From Drosophila persimilis (taxonomy: Eukaryota; Arthropoda; Insecta; Diptera; Drosophilidae), in the NCBI RefSeq assembly GCF_003286085.1, contig NW_020825331.1:1736001-1800000 (forward strand): 64,000 bases of DNA. Direction: 5' to 3'. Shown here in pieces: positions 27,956-39,356 of this stretch (its first letter is position 1; each line of letters starts with the position of its first letter). Below the pieces are notes generated by a model. It saw nothing but the letters and a program-made list of their open reading frames with translations. It was not told the DNA's origin and did no database searches. The translations under genes were made by a program, and so were the position numbers.

Positions 27956-28560
27956 GTGTTTCCCTCTGTCTATGTGTGTGTCTGTGTGGAGATTGTTTTT
28001 GGGGTTCCGTTAAGCAGCTACTAATTTTTGTTAATCACACCTTTAATGACATGAACTTGACACCATTCCCCGCCCTCTATTGCTCTGCTCTGCCTACAAT
28101 TTGGCAACCAAATATACCCCACTATGTGGCTATCATGTGTCTGTGTGTGTGCAACACTTAATTACTGTTAGCTAGCAGTTCAAGGGCAGCACAGATCGTT
28201 CCTATACTTTTTACATAAAAAATACTAGAAAAAGTACTGCAGATACTAGGAAAAAAAACATTATAAATACTAGAAAAATACCAGACATACCAGGTTGATA
28301 CTAATTTTATAATAATCACTGAGAAGCACTACGATACGATTGGTTTTAATTTTGTTTAATGCAATTTTAAAGGTTTCTGTGGAAACCCTGAGGTTTTTCA
28401 CACCGATCGTTCCTAAATGCTCCGAATAATCTGCCTTGAGCATCAAATAGAAAAAAGGATAAGATATTGACGGCTCCTTTTCTATGTGGCAAGTATTACT
28501 CTCATATGCAGCACAGTGATTTGAACGATCTGCCAGGCGCCACAAAACAACAAATAAGTA
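25620..28560. other. Gene-free stretch with microsatellites
   Basis: No supported gene. Very A/T-rich between about 26,170 and 26,610, then GT and GA repeats at about 26,620-26,706. A more GC-rich part at 26,740-27,130 gives overlapping open frames without recognisable similarity. A (CT)n run lies at about 27,921-27,953. Confidence 0.5.
27921..27953. repeat. (CT)n microsatellite
   Basis: Uninterrupted CT run, read directly. Confidence 0.95.
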
Positions 28561-28565
28561 ACATT

Positions 28566-29170
28566 CTTGTGTGCCTCGCGTGATTTATAAGCACTAAACC
28601 ATGTTTATTGGAAAATTATGAGCAATTAGTATAAATTGAAAGCTTCTAAGATTTATTAGTATTTTGCATCTGAATGGAGCACTTGAAATATACTATTTTA
28701 AAATAATTTTCAAACACAAGCACATGGTTAACATATTATTTTAACCAAAAATATTTTCCAGCAGTGCTATTTAAATTGATATTTATATTTCTATGCGTTG
28801 TGAGTTTATGAGTTAATTTTTGTGGAAAAATCTTGAGAACAGGTAGAAAAGTTTCCTTTCGAAGCTTGTGTGCCTCGACATTAGTATACCTTGTACTCAG
28901 ATTCTATAAATATAATATAATATATAATATAGTTCTATAAAAGGCCACCAGTCGAAGGTATGAGGCCTGAATACCCCCGAATGCGATATATAGCGTTCAG
29001 TATGCCTTCTGGGAATATAAATATATAGTAAAACAATTAATTAACTAAATTTGTTGCATTTTGTGAGTTCTTTAGGGAATAATGTTCATCCTAAACCAAT
29101 AATTTTCGCTTTTAAAATTGTTCGTTGCTTGAAAAAAGGTGAAATAACGAGTAGAGAGACACAATTGATA
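28566..29170. repeat. A/T-rich DNA with dispersed-repeat fragments
   Basis: Two TTGTGTGCCTCG fragments lie at about 28,567 and 28,867. The second is followed by ATTAGTATACC and a TATAATATA run. The sequence resembles degraded transposon ends and forms the 3' flank of the first vanin-like gene. I see no clear AATAAA for that gene within about 150 bp of its stop. Confidence 0.4.
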
Positions 29171-29174
29171 GGCA

Positions 29175-30808
29175 TTATTTCCACAGAGTATGAATCACCA
29201 TCGTCAGAAGCCACATCATCAGAATTCCGCGCCAAACAGCTGCTTCAGTGCGCGCCCCTCCATTGGAGGCGAACTCGTCAAAATAGTTCCCGTAAAGGGC
29301 AAAGGTCAGCAGGTGGCGATGCGGCTGGCGCAGCTCCAGCTCCGTGTGGGTGTGGGTATCATTGCCAGGGACCTCCTGCAAGGTCCAGGCCACCTCCGAC
29401 GGCTGCAGCGCGTACAGTGAGGAGGCAAGAGTGCTCGGCATCAGCAGGCGGCGCTGCCGCTTGACAAACTCCCCGCTGATCCACAGCGAAGTGAACTCCA
29501 CGCCCTTGCCGCCGCCCACCGTCTGATTGCTGAGCAGGCCGCAGCTCTCGGGGCTGCCATCGCGGCAGGCGAAGAGGCCGCACACCCGAATGGAGCTGTA
29601 CTGCTCCTCCTCGTAGCGACGCTCTGCCACGGACACGCCCAGACGATAGTGGTACTCGGACTGAGCTCCGAGCAGGTTCCAGCTGAGCCGGAAATCGCAG
29701 CAGAGATCCGCCTGGCAGAGCCGCTTGCTCGCCGAACTCCCATTGACCAACGGCAGGGCCCAAGTGGAGAAGTTGCCAATGTCCGGCTGCTGGAGTAGCT
29801 TCAGCAGCACTGCCGCACCATCTCCTTCATTCCGAATAGTCGCCTTTGTGGGCATCCATGGCGATCCACCGGCTGACACTTGGGCCAGAAGCAGTTGTCG
29901 CCGACCCTCCGTCTGATTCGACACCATGATCCTGGTGAGGGCCCCCTGGTGGCCGGCATAAATGCCACTGCCACTGATCCCTGCCAGTGGCATGCTGGCA
30001 CCGGCCGCCAGCAGAGTCACATTGTTGGCCCAGGCCCAGCCCTGCTGGAGTTGGGTGGCTGCCAAGAGAGAGGACAAGTGAAATAAGTGGGACTCTCGGT
30101 CCCAGATCTCTTTGTCTTACCCGTAAGGAAGGGCAGCTCCGAGTTGAACATTTTGGTGACAATCAGATGGCGTACGCCCAAGCGCTCGACCAACTCCTGG
30201 GCCGGGCTATAGAACAGCATGTCGAAGCAGATAAAGTGCCCGAAGGTCACCCCAAAGTCCGTCCGGAAGATGGCCAACTCTGCGGATTTGGTGCGATTGG
30301 TAAGCGGCTCCAGGTAGAGGTTCCACTTGCGATACCGCGACACCACCGCCCCGTTCCTGTCGAACACCACATTGGTGTTGTAGATGTTGTAGCCCCTACT
30401 CGGGATGGGATCCTCCTCTGACCGTTCCTTGACATTGACCACCAAATAGGTGCGTGCACTGCGTGCCGCACAGGCCAGTCGGCGCAGGAACTCCGCCACC
30501 TGGGGATCATCCCCGTCGTGTTTCTCGCACAGACTGTTCTCCGTTTGCTCGGGCACCGCCGTCAGCTTGAGCACACTGTTGAGGGTGGCCTCGGGAAAGA
30601 CCAGTATATCGCTGGTCCCATTAGCAGCGGCAATCAGCTCCAGATACGCGGAGAGATTCTCCTCGAGCAGCTGCTCGGAACTTCCACCAAGCACCGCCGG
30701 TCGAAACTCCGCCACTCCAGCTGTGTAAAAATCGCCATCACCTCGCACCGGGCGACCGGCAAGGTGCACCACCGCCACACAAACAACCAGCCAGCGCTTT
30801 AGACACAT
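29175..30808 (-). CDS. Vanin/biotinidase-like amidase, copy A (two exons)
   Basis: The predicted product is a nitrilase-superfamily amidase of the vanin (pantetheinase)/biotinidase type, which hydrolyses amide bonds of pantetheine or biocytin outside the cell. Exon 1 is 30808-30121 and exon 2 is 30058-29175. The 62 bp intron has GT-AG ends and is phase 1. The splice gives 523 residues and restores the FLT-A-(T/V)Q-QxGWA stretch seen in the paralogs. The start was chosen because it begins directly with a signal peptide (residues 1 to about 23), although the frame is open further upstream. The catalytic triad is intact: Glu73 in FPE, Lys161 in RYRKWNL and Cys194 in HFICFD. The C-terminus is hydrophobic and resembles a GPI-attachment signal. 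It lies 474 bp downstream of copy B on the same strand. In D. melanogaster the candidates are CG32750, CG32751, CG32754 (vanin-like) and CG3599 (Btnd); I cannot say which one is orthologous. Confidence 0.9.
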
Positions 30809-30935
30809 TGATCGTCTCTCGATCGACGTTAGAGCCAGACTGAGAGCCCAACCGGTTTCCGTTCTCTCTGTCTGTCGGGAGGCAATCACGCTATGCCTGG
30901 TGTGCTCCAAGTATCTGTTGGGATCTCAATTCAAT

Positions 30936-30941
30936 CTTATC
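30936..30941 (-). promoter_or_regulatory. GATAAG motif upstream of vanin-like A
   Basis: CTTATC on the plus strand reads GATAAG on the gene strand, about 130 bp upstream of the start codon. GATA motifs are common in Drosophila gut promoters. A function here is inference only. Confidence 0.3.
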
Positions 30942-30974
30942 GTATATGCTCGCAGCTAATCAACGCGTCTCGCT

Positions 30975-30980
30975 TTTATT
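30975..30980 (-). terminator. Candidate AATAAA poly(A) signal for vanin-like B
   Basis: TTTATT on the plus strand is AATAAA on the minus strand, about 300 bp past the copy B stop codon and about 170 bp upstream of the copy A start. The same AATAAAAG could instead be a weak TATA element for copy A. Confidence 0.3.
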
Positions 30981-31281
30981 GCTGCTGTTTTTGGATTATA
31001 TTGAACATTTAGTTTGCTCTTCTGTGGCAGTCTTTTAGGCGAAACAAACTCGAAAGTATTGAGGGGAACTCACGAATTTTTCAGTACTAGTTTGGGCATG
31101 TATTTCCATGCATATATTTCCCTGAATTTGAACATATTTTAGGACCAGTATTGCCACCACATTAGAGAAAGTTTCGATGGGAACTGGAAGGCATGAGGCA
31201 CAGCACTTCCAATTCCTCATATCCTTAAAACTATGTATATTAAAAAAAAGCCAACACATTGAGGAACAGCCTAACGGATGA

Positions 31282-33213
31282 TCAGCCCCGCAAGAGGAGT
31301 AGCAGCGGCATCAGCAGACCAGCGCCAAAGAGCACGAGCCGCGAAGATCCGTTCTTATAGCCACAGGCCACTTGCTGCTCCTCTGAGCCGACACCAAAGG
31401 TACACTTGTCATCGTAGTAGTTGCCGTAGATGGCAAAGGTCAGGAGGTTGCTGACCTCGACAGAGTCGCGCAGGCCAAAGCGAACATCATACTGGTAGCT
31501 GTAGCGGAGATTGGATGCCAATTGGAGTTTTAGAGATTGGAGAATCCGAACTGCGATGGACGACTCACCTGTCCACCGATTGCTGTTCTTGCGACCATTC
31601 GAACCGCGATGGCTCTAGGGGCAGGAGGTCATCCAGCACGGTGTTTGGCATCAGAAGGAACTCGCGCGACTCCGGATAGGTGACCCCGATCTCCAAACGG
31701 GTGAAGGCTACGCGCAGCCCTTGCTCCTCCAGCTTTTCCGAGGAGGGCAGACCACCGCACTCTTCGAGGGTGGGGCCCGTGCACGCGAAGAGGCCGCAGT
31801 TGCGTATGTAATTGGCGTCCACATTCTGCTCATTGCGCCAGCCATCGTAGGCCCCCAGCCGGTAGCTCGCTGAGCGTCCACTGCCGCCCTCCAAGGGCCG
31901 CCACTCGATGTCAAAGTGGCAGCAAAACTTTTCATAGCAGATGTCCTTCGTAAGATTCCCGGACTGGTTCTCTGCGATCGGAAGAAGCTCACTCTGGTAG
32001 TTCTCCAGGTAGTCCCGTTTCATCGTGAAGTTCGAGCTGCTGATCGCCTCTCTGGAGGTCCCCAGAGCTCGTCTCTGACGCCTCTGACGGATGGGCCGTC
32101 GCACTGTATACTTTGGCACCTGTGCCACATGGATACTACGCTCGCCGGTGCCCTGCACCATCACGCTGCTGAGGGCGCCCTCACGTCCATGGTAGATCCC
32201 GGAGCCACTGCTGCCCACCAAAGGAAAACTGGCGCCGGCGGCCAGCAAATTCACATTGTTTGCGTAGGCCCAAGCCTGCTGGGTTTGCACAGCTGTCGGG
32301 GGGAACGGAGATATGTACAGATAATGAGGGGGGCTAATCTTTAGGGCACTTCATCTGGAGAGGGCTTCTCAAATTAATTGCCACTTAGGGGCGATAAGGG
32401 GACTCTCCGACTCGACACTCACCTGTGAGGAATGGAAGCTGGGAGAACCACATGGTCGTGTAGATAAAGTCCGTGATGCCCTGCTCCAAGATCAGCTGAT
32501 GGGCCGGGGTGTAAAACAATATATCGAAGCAGGTAAAAGTCCCAAAGGTCACGCCAAAGTCCGTCTCGAAGGTCTCCAACTCTGGCTCGTATGTGGTGTT
32601 CCTGTTCTCTCCATAGAGATGCACCTTCCGATAGCGGGAGATGACAACCCCCTGGCGATCGAAGACCACATTCGTATTGTGGATATTAAGGCCATCGTAG
32701 GCACAGGGCCGTGGATCCTCGGGCGTGTCCGTGCACAGCTTCTTCTCCGACACATTGATCACCAGGTACTTGCTGACATTGCGAGCAGCACAGGAGAGGG
32801 ACACCAGGAACTCTGCATAATACAAGGCACTGGGATCGTTCAGGCAGGGGGCGATCTGTTCCGTGGGATCCGGCACAAATGTCTGCGGGCCCATGCTATT
32901 GATCGTCAGCTCCGGAAAGACAATAATGTCCGTCTCGCTTGCATTCGCCGACTGTATGATCTCTAGATAACCCGCCAGATTTTCCGACCAGGGGGAGGTG
33001 CTGAGTACGGATTGGCGGAACTCCACCACTCCGGCCGTATAGTAGTCGCTCTCGGCGATCGACGCCTGCAAAACCAGACACAAAAGCAGAATGTAAATAA
33101 GTGTGAAGTCCCCCGAATGTGCAAAATTGATTCCCCACCTGATGACTCAGGCCAGGGAGCAGCCCAAGGGTCAAGCAGAGCCAGAGGAGCCTCCAACCAG
33201 AGTTCGTTGCCAT
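31282..33213 (-). CDS. Vanin/biotinidase-like amidase, copy B (four exons)
   Basis: This is a paralog of copy A with the same predicted extracellular amidase activity. Proposed exons are 33213-33139, 33065-32423, 32292-31569 and 31498-31282. All introns are GT-AG, 73, 130 and 70 bp, in phases 0, 1 and 2, and the joined frame is 552 residues. Exon 1 encodes only the 25-residue signal peptide. The triad is intact: Glu77 in FPE, Lys172 in RYRKVHL and Cys204 in TFTCFD. The protein ends with a glycine/leucine-rich hydrophobic tail typical of GPI signals. An unusual run of arginines (residues 304-314) lies between the nitrilase domain and the C-terminal vanin base domain. The last acceptor (31,499) was chosen because it is the only nearby AG that keeps the frame, so it is the least certain junction. 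A TATA box lies about 50 bp upstream of the start codon. Confidence 0.88.
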
Positions 33214-33261
33214 GTTGCCACGCTGATGAGTGTCTGTTCTTGTCTGGGGCAGTTCGCAATG

Positions 33262-33269
33262 CTTTTATA
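33262..33269 (-). promoter_or_regulatory. TATA box of vanin-like B
   Basis: CTTTTATA on the plus strand is TATAAAAG on the gene strand, 49-56 bp upstream of the ATG at 33213. This leaves room for a short leader. A GATAAC motif lies just upstream at 33,287-33,292. Confidence 0.65.
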
Positions 33270-33413
33270 CCCCACATCCAGCCATCGTTATCCGGCGCTC
33301 GGTTAATCTAATCATCAATCGCCAACGTGTCTTGCACTCTCCCCATGCGAAAGAGAGAAGAGAGTCGACCGACCGATCCAATCCGATCAGAGAATACAAG
33401 TTGGAGACCTGAA

Positions 33414-33980
33414 GACCTGGCGAAATTATACGCACTCTTGGCGGACATTTGGAGCTATTATTATGCCTCTATTCTAATGCCATGTTTGTGGACCGTGGCC
33501 ATGATTATTGGGTTTTTGTGGGCATTGACCATTGGACTGTATTTCGGGTCAACTATTATTATATATTTTTCGCAAGTCTTATCGATGTCCAGCCCCAGAC
33601 TTACGTTACTATTGTTAATCATCAATGGTCTCATGTTCCATGTACACTCAGAAAAACAATTTCTCAGGGTGCACCAAACTTTTTACATAAATCATTTGTT
33701 TCACTTCAGATATTGTAATTTTTATGGGCGAGGGCACATTTCTTTTATCAGCCGTCGATGGCTTATCAGCGACTGATTTGTATCAGAATCGAAGATTGCT
33801 TATTTTTCTTGGAACTCAAAGTGGGACCATCCGTACTTGTCCACGGACGTGTTTAATATAAATTTGATAAGTAGGCGAGAAGAGGTGGCTATCATAATAC
33901 TCGAATTTATCCGATATATCCATTGTGCATTTACATACATCCGAGATTTTTTAGTGAGAAACTACGCTTTTAATATACAC
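33414..33980. other. Spacer upstream of vanin-like B
   Basis: A/T-rich DNA with no supported gene. The two overlapping plus-strand open frames (33,327-33,776) have no recognisable similarity. Confidence 0.5.
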
Positions 33981-33984
33981 TAAT

Positions 33985-34550
33985 AAAGTTATGAGCTGTA
34001 CCTCAAGTTATCCAAATTTATCCATATGTTATCCACATTTATCCAAAGGTATCGAATTTTACCGAGAAAAGTTTTATTTGAATTTCCACGTGTTTACCAT
34101 TATTGTAACACATTTTTTTTTCATCCAAAATTTATCCACTTTTATCCATAGCTATCGAGTTTTATCCAGAACATTTCTATAGGAGTTTCGACGTGTTTAC
34201 AATTATTTAAAAAAAATTTGTATGCATCCAAAATGTATCCACATTTATCCGAAAATATCCATATTTATCCAAAGCCATCGAATTTTATCCAGAACATTTT
34301 TATATGAATTTATATAACTCTGTTGCCATCCAAAAATGTATCCAAAAATATTTCTTTTATCCAAAATACTTTCATAAGAAATTCATCCAGGCTTTGAGTC
34401 TTTTATTTGATTTATTTTATTCAAAATTTATCCACATTTATCCAAAGCTCTCGACTTTTATCCAAAATATTTTCAAATGAAAATCAACGTGTTTATGAGG
34501 CTTTCATTCATCAAAAAGTTATCCACACTTATCCACTCTAATTCGAAAAA
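33985..34550. repeat. Degenerate tandem array rich in TTATCCA
   Basis: At least four diverged units begin near 34,028, 34,131, 34,256 and 34,428. Each unit runs TATCCACATTTATCC, then AAAG-TATCGA-TTTTATCCAGAA, and in three of the four an ACGTGTTTA motif follows. The first two units are exactly 103 bp apart, as measured by ACGTGTTTAC at 34,088 and 34,191; the later spacing is longer and irregular. It looks like a decayed minisatellite or internal repeats of an old mobile element. Confidence 0.75.
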
Positions 34551-35324
34551 TTTTGTAGGTATTATAAATCACAGAGATTTGCAGAGGTTAGCAGAAAACT
34601 TAGCAACTTTTCAGCGTCTAAATCAATGGACATTTGTTGATAACCATTCCATCCAACGACAGTTGAGTGGAAACTTCTACGAATTCCACACATCAGCAGT
34701 CAAAATATCTGCCAGCCGCATCACTCTGATAATTGCTGCCACAATCGGCAGAATACTCGTAAAGGTCTCAGCCACCACTTGAGTCGACTCGGCTCCATTT
34801 TTCGGCTATTATCCTGCTTCTTTGGGGCTTGTTTTTCTTCCTGCTTTTTTTTTGTCCGTTGGAGCGAAGCTGCATAAACGAGTACATAGTGCCATCCGCA
34901 TATCCTCTCGCATGCGGCACTTAATGCATTTCCATACGCTCCGATGCAAAGGACCCAAAGCCTCCGAAAAATTCCTTGGCTGCTTAAGCATCTTAATACT
35001 GAATGCAACATAAATTCGAGTGGCAGAGACTCCCAAACACACCTACAGGCTGCCACAGACTCAGACTCAGCCTCCTCCTCCTCCTCCGCCCACTCGACAA
35101 TCCTTTCCGTTTATCCGCTTCCATGGTCGTTGCTTCTTATGCTCTTATGCTCTCATTTCTGGCCCAGGCAAATTGATTTGCGGTAAAAATAAAAGTTAAA
35201 GTCGAAAAAGAAAATAAAATTAAAAAATAATGTTTGAGAATTTCTTGGTCATATATTTTAAATACGAAAATTTACCCAAGGGAGACGAACCGTGCGGTCG
35301 AGCCGTGCATACATATACATACAA

Positions 35325-35354
35325 ACACACGCACACACACACACACACACACAC
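35325..35354. repeat. (CA)n microsatellite
   Basis: CA run with one CG interruption, read directly. Confidence 0.9.
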
Positions 35355-36194
35355 GTTCCCATGTTTGTACCTGTAGACGGTGCTTCACGGCCCTGTTACC
35401 TGTTCATTTTATGCGCAAAAAGAAGCGAACGGTAAAACACGTTAAAAGCTAAGACGAGGCCCCAGCAACAACAACAACACAAAGATGTGGAAACTGGAGA
35501 GAAATTGAGGCACAGCAGGCAGGGCAAAGAAACGCGAGAGGAAAGTCTCATGGGACCACAACGAAAGTGGGACACACTTCCCTTTCTTCGTGAAAGATAT
35601 ACTCTTTGGGTTGAGATTACTTATCGATAGATAGATTTAAGTAGATGCCTAAGTAGGTGCTACCAAAACAAGGAGAAGCTTAAGAAACCACTAACACTGG
35701 ATCCATCGCGGAATAACAGTTGATTATGATTATCCCTTCAGCCAAGGACTCTCAGGTCTCCTCCCGAGCGACCATTGCTTTTGCAAGTTCTCTATAATCT
35801 ACAAACCACATATGTATTTCCGGAAATGCAACGAGTATTCCTGTTACGAATCGCCCCACATATTACTGCTACCCGGCGGCAAGGTCTCAGGTAAATGCTG
35901 GCAAAGAACGTGGAGCGGAGGCGGTCGGTGGTTCATTTAGTTTTTTGGCCTGGAACCTGCCCCACATAGGTAGGCGTACATGCATGAGTAGAGTATATGT
36001 ATGCCCACATATGTATGTATGTATGTATGTATCGCAGGGGGTTGGTGGGTTTGAGGGTCGCTGGGTGGTTGTGTGCTCCATTCGTTGCTACTTATGTTTA
36101 AGCTTCGTATTTAAGCTTTTTGCACGATTTCCTCTAACAAATGGATTTTCACTTGTTGCCCAGTCAAACGCACCGACCCTCACATGCCTCTGTG

Positions 36195-36195
<1 letters not shown>

Positions 36196-36230
<35 letters not shown>
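36196..36230. repeat. (GT)n microsatellite
   Basis: Uninterrupted GT run, read directly. Confidence 0.95.
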
Positions 36231-36233
<3 letters not shown>

Positions 36234-36500
36234 GTGTATCTGTGTGTTGTATGGCCTTGTTGTCATGCTCATTTTTCTCTAGATCCCCACGTGCTCCTCT
36301 TGGACCAGGAACTCAATTCCTCTTTTGCTCTTTTGCTAACAAATAATTTAATTTCTTGGGTCGTCTTTTATATTTTTCCACCCTTGGTTAGCCTTCCTCT
36401 TTTTTTATGGGCGTACTTTCTGTGGATAATCCTGGGGAAAGATCCCTTGGCTTTAAGTTAAGTTTCGACCAATCGATGAACATTGACCCCACACTCTGTG

Positions 36501-36503
<3 letters not shown>

Positions 36504-36532
<29 letters not shown>
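36504..36532. repeat. (CT)n microsatellite
   Basis: Uninterrupted CT run, read directly. Confidence 0.95.
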
Positions 36533-36535
<3 letters not shown>

Positions 36536-39320
36536 GATTAGTGACATCATATTCCTTAGCAATGCAATATTGGGGTGATTGGGTGGGGGGGGAGGGTGTG
36601 GGTGATGAGAATGAGTAGTGCATGATGAGTGAGCACTGGGTGGCTCTGGTGCTCTGCCTCTGGGCCTCACCAGATTTTTGTCTGCTTGATTAATTGCAAT
36701 TTTGTTGTTGCCCCGAGCTCGGGCAATTTGTTAGCCACCAAACAGGGAACATGGCTAAGAAGGATGCTCTTACATGTGTGTGCGTGTGTGCGTATGCGTA
36801 TGCAAAATAAAAAGTATTATTAATGATGGCCACAACGGGCGGCAGTTCTCAGTTCTCAGATCTCAGTGTTTGCCTGCATTTGACATCACTCATACGACGC
36901 GTTGTCTGAGATTTATGCCAGAACTGAAACAGAGGGTATGGGATGCAAGGGGTGTTTGTATGTGAAAAGGGTGTGAAGTGGTTCCGGCTTGCCGACTGAC
37001 TGATTAATAACGGACGCTTAGGGCCAGCAAGAATAACAGACACAAAACCAAGAACAAAACCATGAAAAAAAACACCAAAAAAACAGATACTAGCCTCAAA
37101 GCTCGAACCTTTAGATACACTTTCCCAATTCATCTCAAACATTTAATTATGGGCGCAGTTACGCTTAAGAGGACATTGTCGTTCCATTGACTCGAAATTG
37201 GAATACTCAGGCACTGGGGAAAAGCCCCTCCGCGTGAAATACATTCATCTTTTCATTGCAAAAGTGTAATACTCTTGCCAAAGGGTATCACAAGGCGAGT
37301 GACGACACACGGGCACACAATGAACTTTATCTACACATGAGTCTCTGCCCCCTTTCTCTGTCTCTCTCTTGCTTTTGCTCTTTGCATGTTCTTTGCGGCT
37401 TTGTACTTTTCCAGAGAAATGTGTTTACATGTCTGCGATTAGCCGCATTTGTGGCAAAATGATTTTCTTTGCCTCCAGATGATGGACAGGACTCCGCAAA
37501 GAGGGAGACAGGACCGAAATGATTCCGAATCAATATTCAAGATATTTAACTGGCTTACATTTACATTTACACACATGTATATAACACAAAAGTAATCAAA
37601 TCAGTCTTTGGTTTTAGTTAATTTTTCTATTTTATATATTTTAATTTAAAATATCTAACTGGTAAGGCTGTCAGCTCGAATTGCAGTATTTTCATTGAGT
37701 TCTAAAGCCTATTACAATAAGCCTTTGTATCGGCTTTCATCAATTATTCGTACCTTCTGATTCCCCTTCTGATTGCAGAGTCCTTTTATGGACGAGTTCA
37801 TAGCCCGATGCCTGGTCATGTCAGGCCTCTGATTTATAGTCGTGTATCTGGCACAAGCTCGTCGTCCCAGCGTCCCCACCTGGTGACCCACCTGGTGTGG
37901 TTTAATAGCCTTAAACGCGCTGGCTAATAAGTTTTCTCCCCCATGATGGTGGACGTGGACTTGGCGTTTGCCTTTTGCTCTTCGAGATTTATTGACATAT
38001 AAATTTAATGCCCATCCACAGCCATGCCCCCACATGGCGGAACAAAGTTAGGAGCAGTCGTTGATTGAATGCGCTTTACTGCCTGGGATTTCCGTTAGTA
38101 AATTGAAAAAATAAGCAACTTGGAAGCCAGCCAGCCACCCCCCGATCTCTTGGGTCATGTCCCAGGTTTTTTGGGATTTACATAGTTTTTTTTTCTTCTC
38201 TTTTTTTTTGATAATTGAAAGAGTAAAACCGATCTGGACTCTAACAGATTGCACAGTGGTTCGGCCAGGGAAAGAGATACATCCAATTTCGGTCCATTTC
38301 CTTTCCTTTCGATTTGCAATTACACTTTTGAATATCATCAAATAAAGCTACGAGTAGATACCCCTCATGCTCATCCCTTTCGTCCCCATCATCTTCATCC
38401 ATATTCGCAACCATATCGTCATCTCTATCTCCATTTTTCGATGACTTCTCCTTCTTCTTTTGGGTCTTTTGGGTGGGTGGGCACCGTTTTTCAATGTCAG
38501 CGGAATGCAGTCGGCAAAAAAGAGTGAAACTTTCGCTCTCCTACAGACAGCAATGGGACTTTTCAATAGACAGAATCAAGCGCCATTAGTTTGACTGATT
38601 TCCTATGGCTGGAGGGAAGAGAATGGCAGTGGCAGTGGCAGTGCCAGTATCTTGCAATGGAATCGAATTGAACGGAATGCCAGACCGCCATGCATGAAAT
38701 GGATGCCCAGACCAGGCCAAAGCCCACATCCTCACCCACACCCACACCCACACACGAACAGGTAAATAGCGAGCATCTCTAAGCCCCGAACAGGATACAA
38801 AAGCCATAAGTCAAGGAGCAGCAGCAACACACAAGTATCAGCACCGGATGACAAGGACGAGCAGCACGACTCGAAATTCAATTCAATTTCTTAGCTCATG
38901 AAACGATGCCAGAGCGTCCCGACATTTCCCTCAGAGCTGCAAGCGTGACACGAGACCGGAGCCCCCACCGCCCACGCCCCACCCTAAAAGTTCTGATAGA
39001 ATTCTCATGGATGAAGATAACAGGACTTGCGTTTCTTGGAACTCTTATATTATATTTCAGAAATCAATATATAGCAATAAAACTTTGGCCTCTAAAGGGA
39101 TTTCTTCGTCTGAAGATTTCAATCACGGGCCTCGTTCAGCTCTAATTACCTTCAGTCCTTGGCACACGGCTCTGTCCTCCCTCTCAGCCACAAAAAAAAA
39201 GACCCCACACTTCCTACGTCTCATCCCCAGACTGGGTTTTGCCATCGTTTTGCTTGTCGTCTGGCTAGGTTCAATGCAGTTCAGTAAATATTATGCTAAA
39301 TTGAGATAATTTGTTGGTTG

Positions 39321-39321
39321 G

Positions 39322-39350
<29 letters not shown>
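39321..39350. repeat. (CA)n microsatellite
   Basis: Uninterrupted CA run, read directly. Confidence 0.95.

Positions 39351-39356
<6 letters not shown>

Noticed and set aside
28270-28545. A 91-codon minus-strand frame with fairly balanced composition.
   Set aside because: No similarity that I recognise, no splice context, and it sits in A/T-rich repeat-bearing DNA. I left it out rather than call a gene.
34028-34520. Several TTATCCACA strings match the bacterial DnaA box.
   Set aside because: The surroundings are clearly insect nuclear DNA and the strings are part of a degenerate tandem repeat; no replication genes are present.
33961-34560. Regular spaced repeats considered as a CRISPR-like array.
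   Set aside because: Units are diverged, unequal in spacing, without unique spacers, and the organism is an animal.
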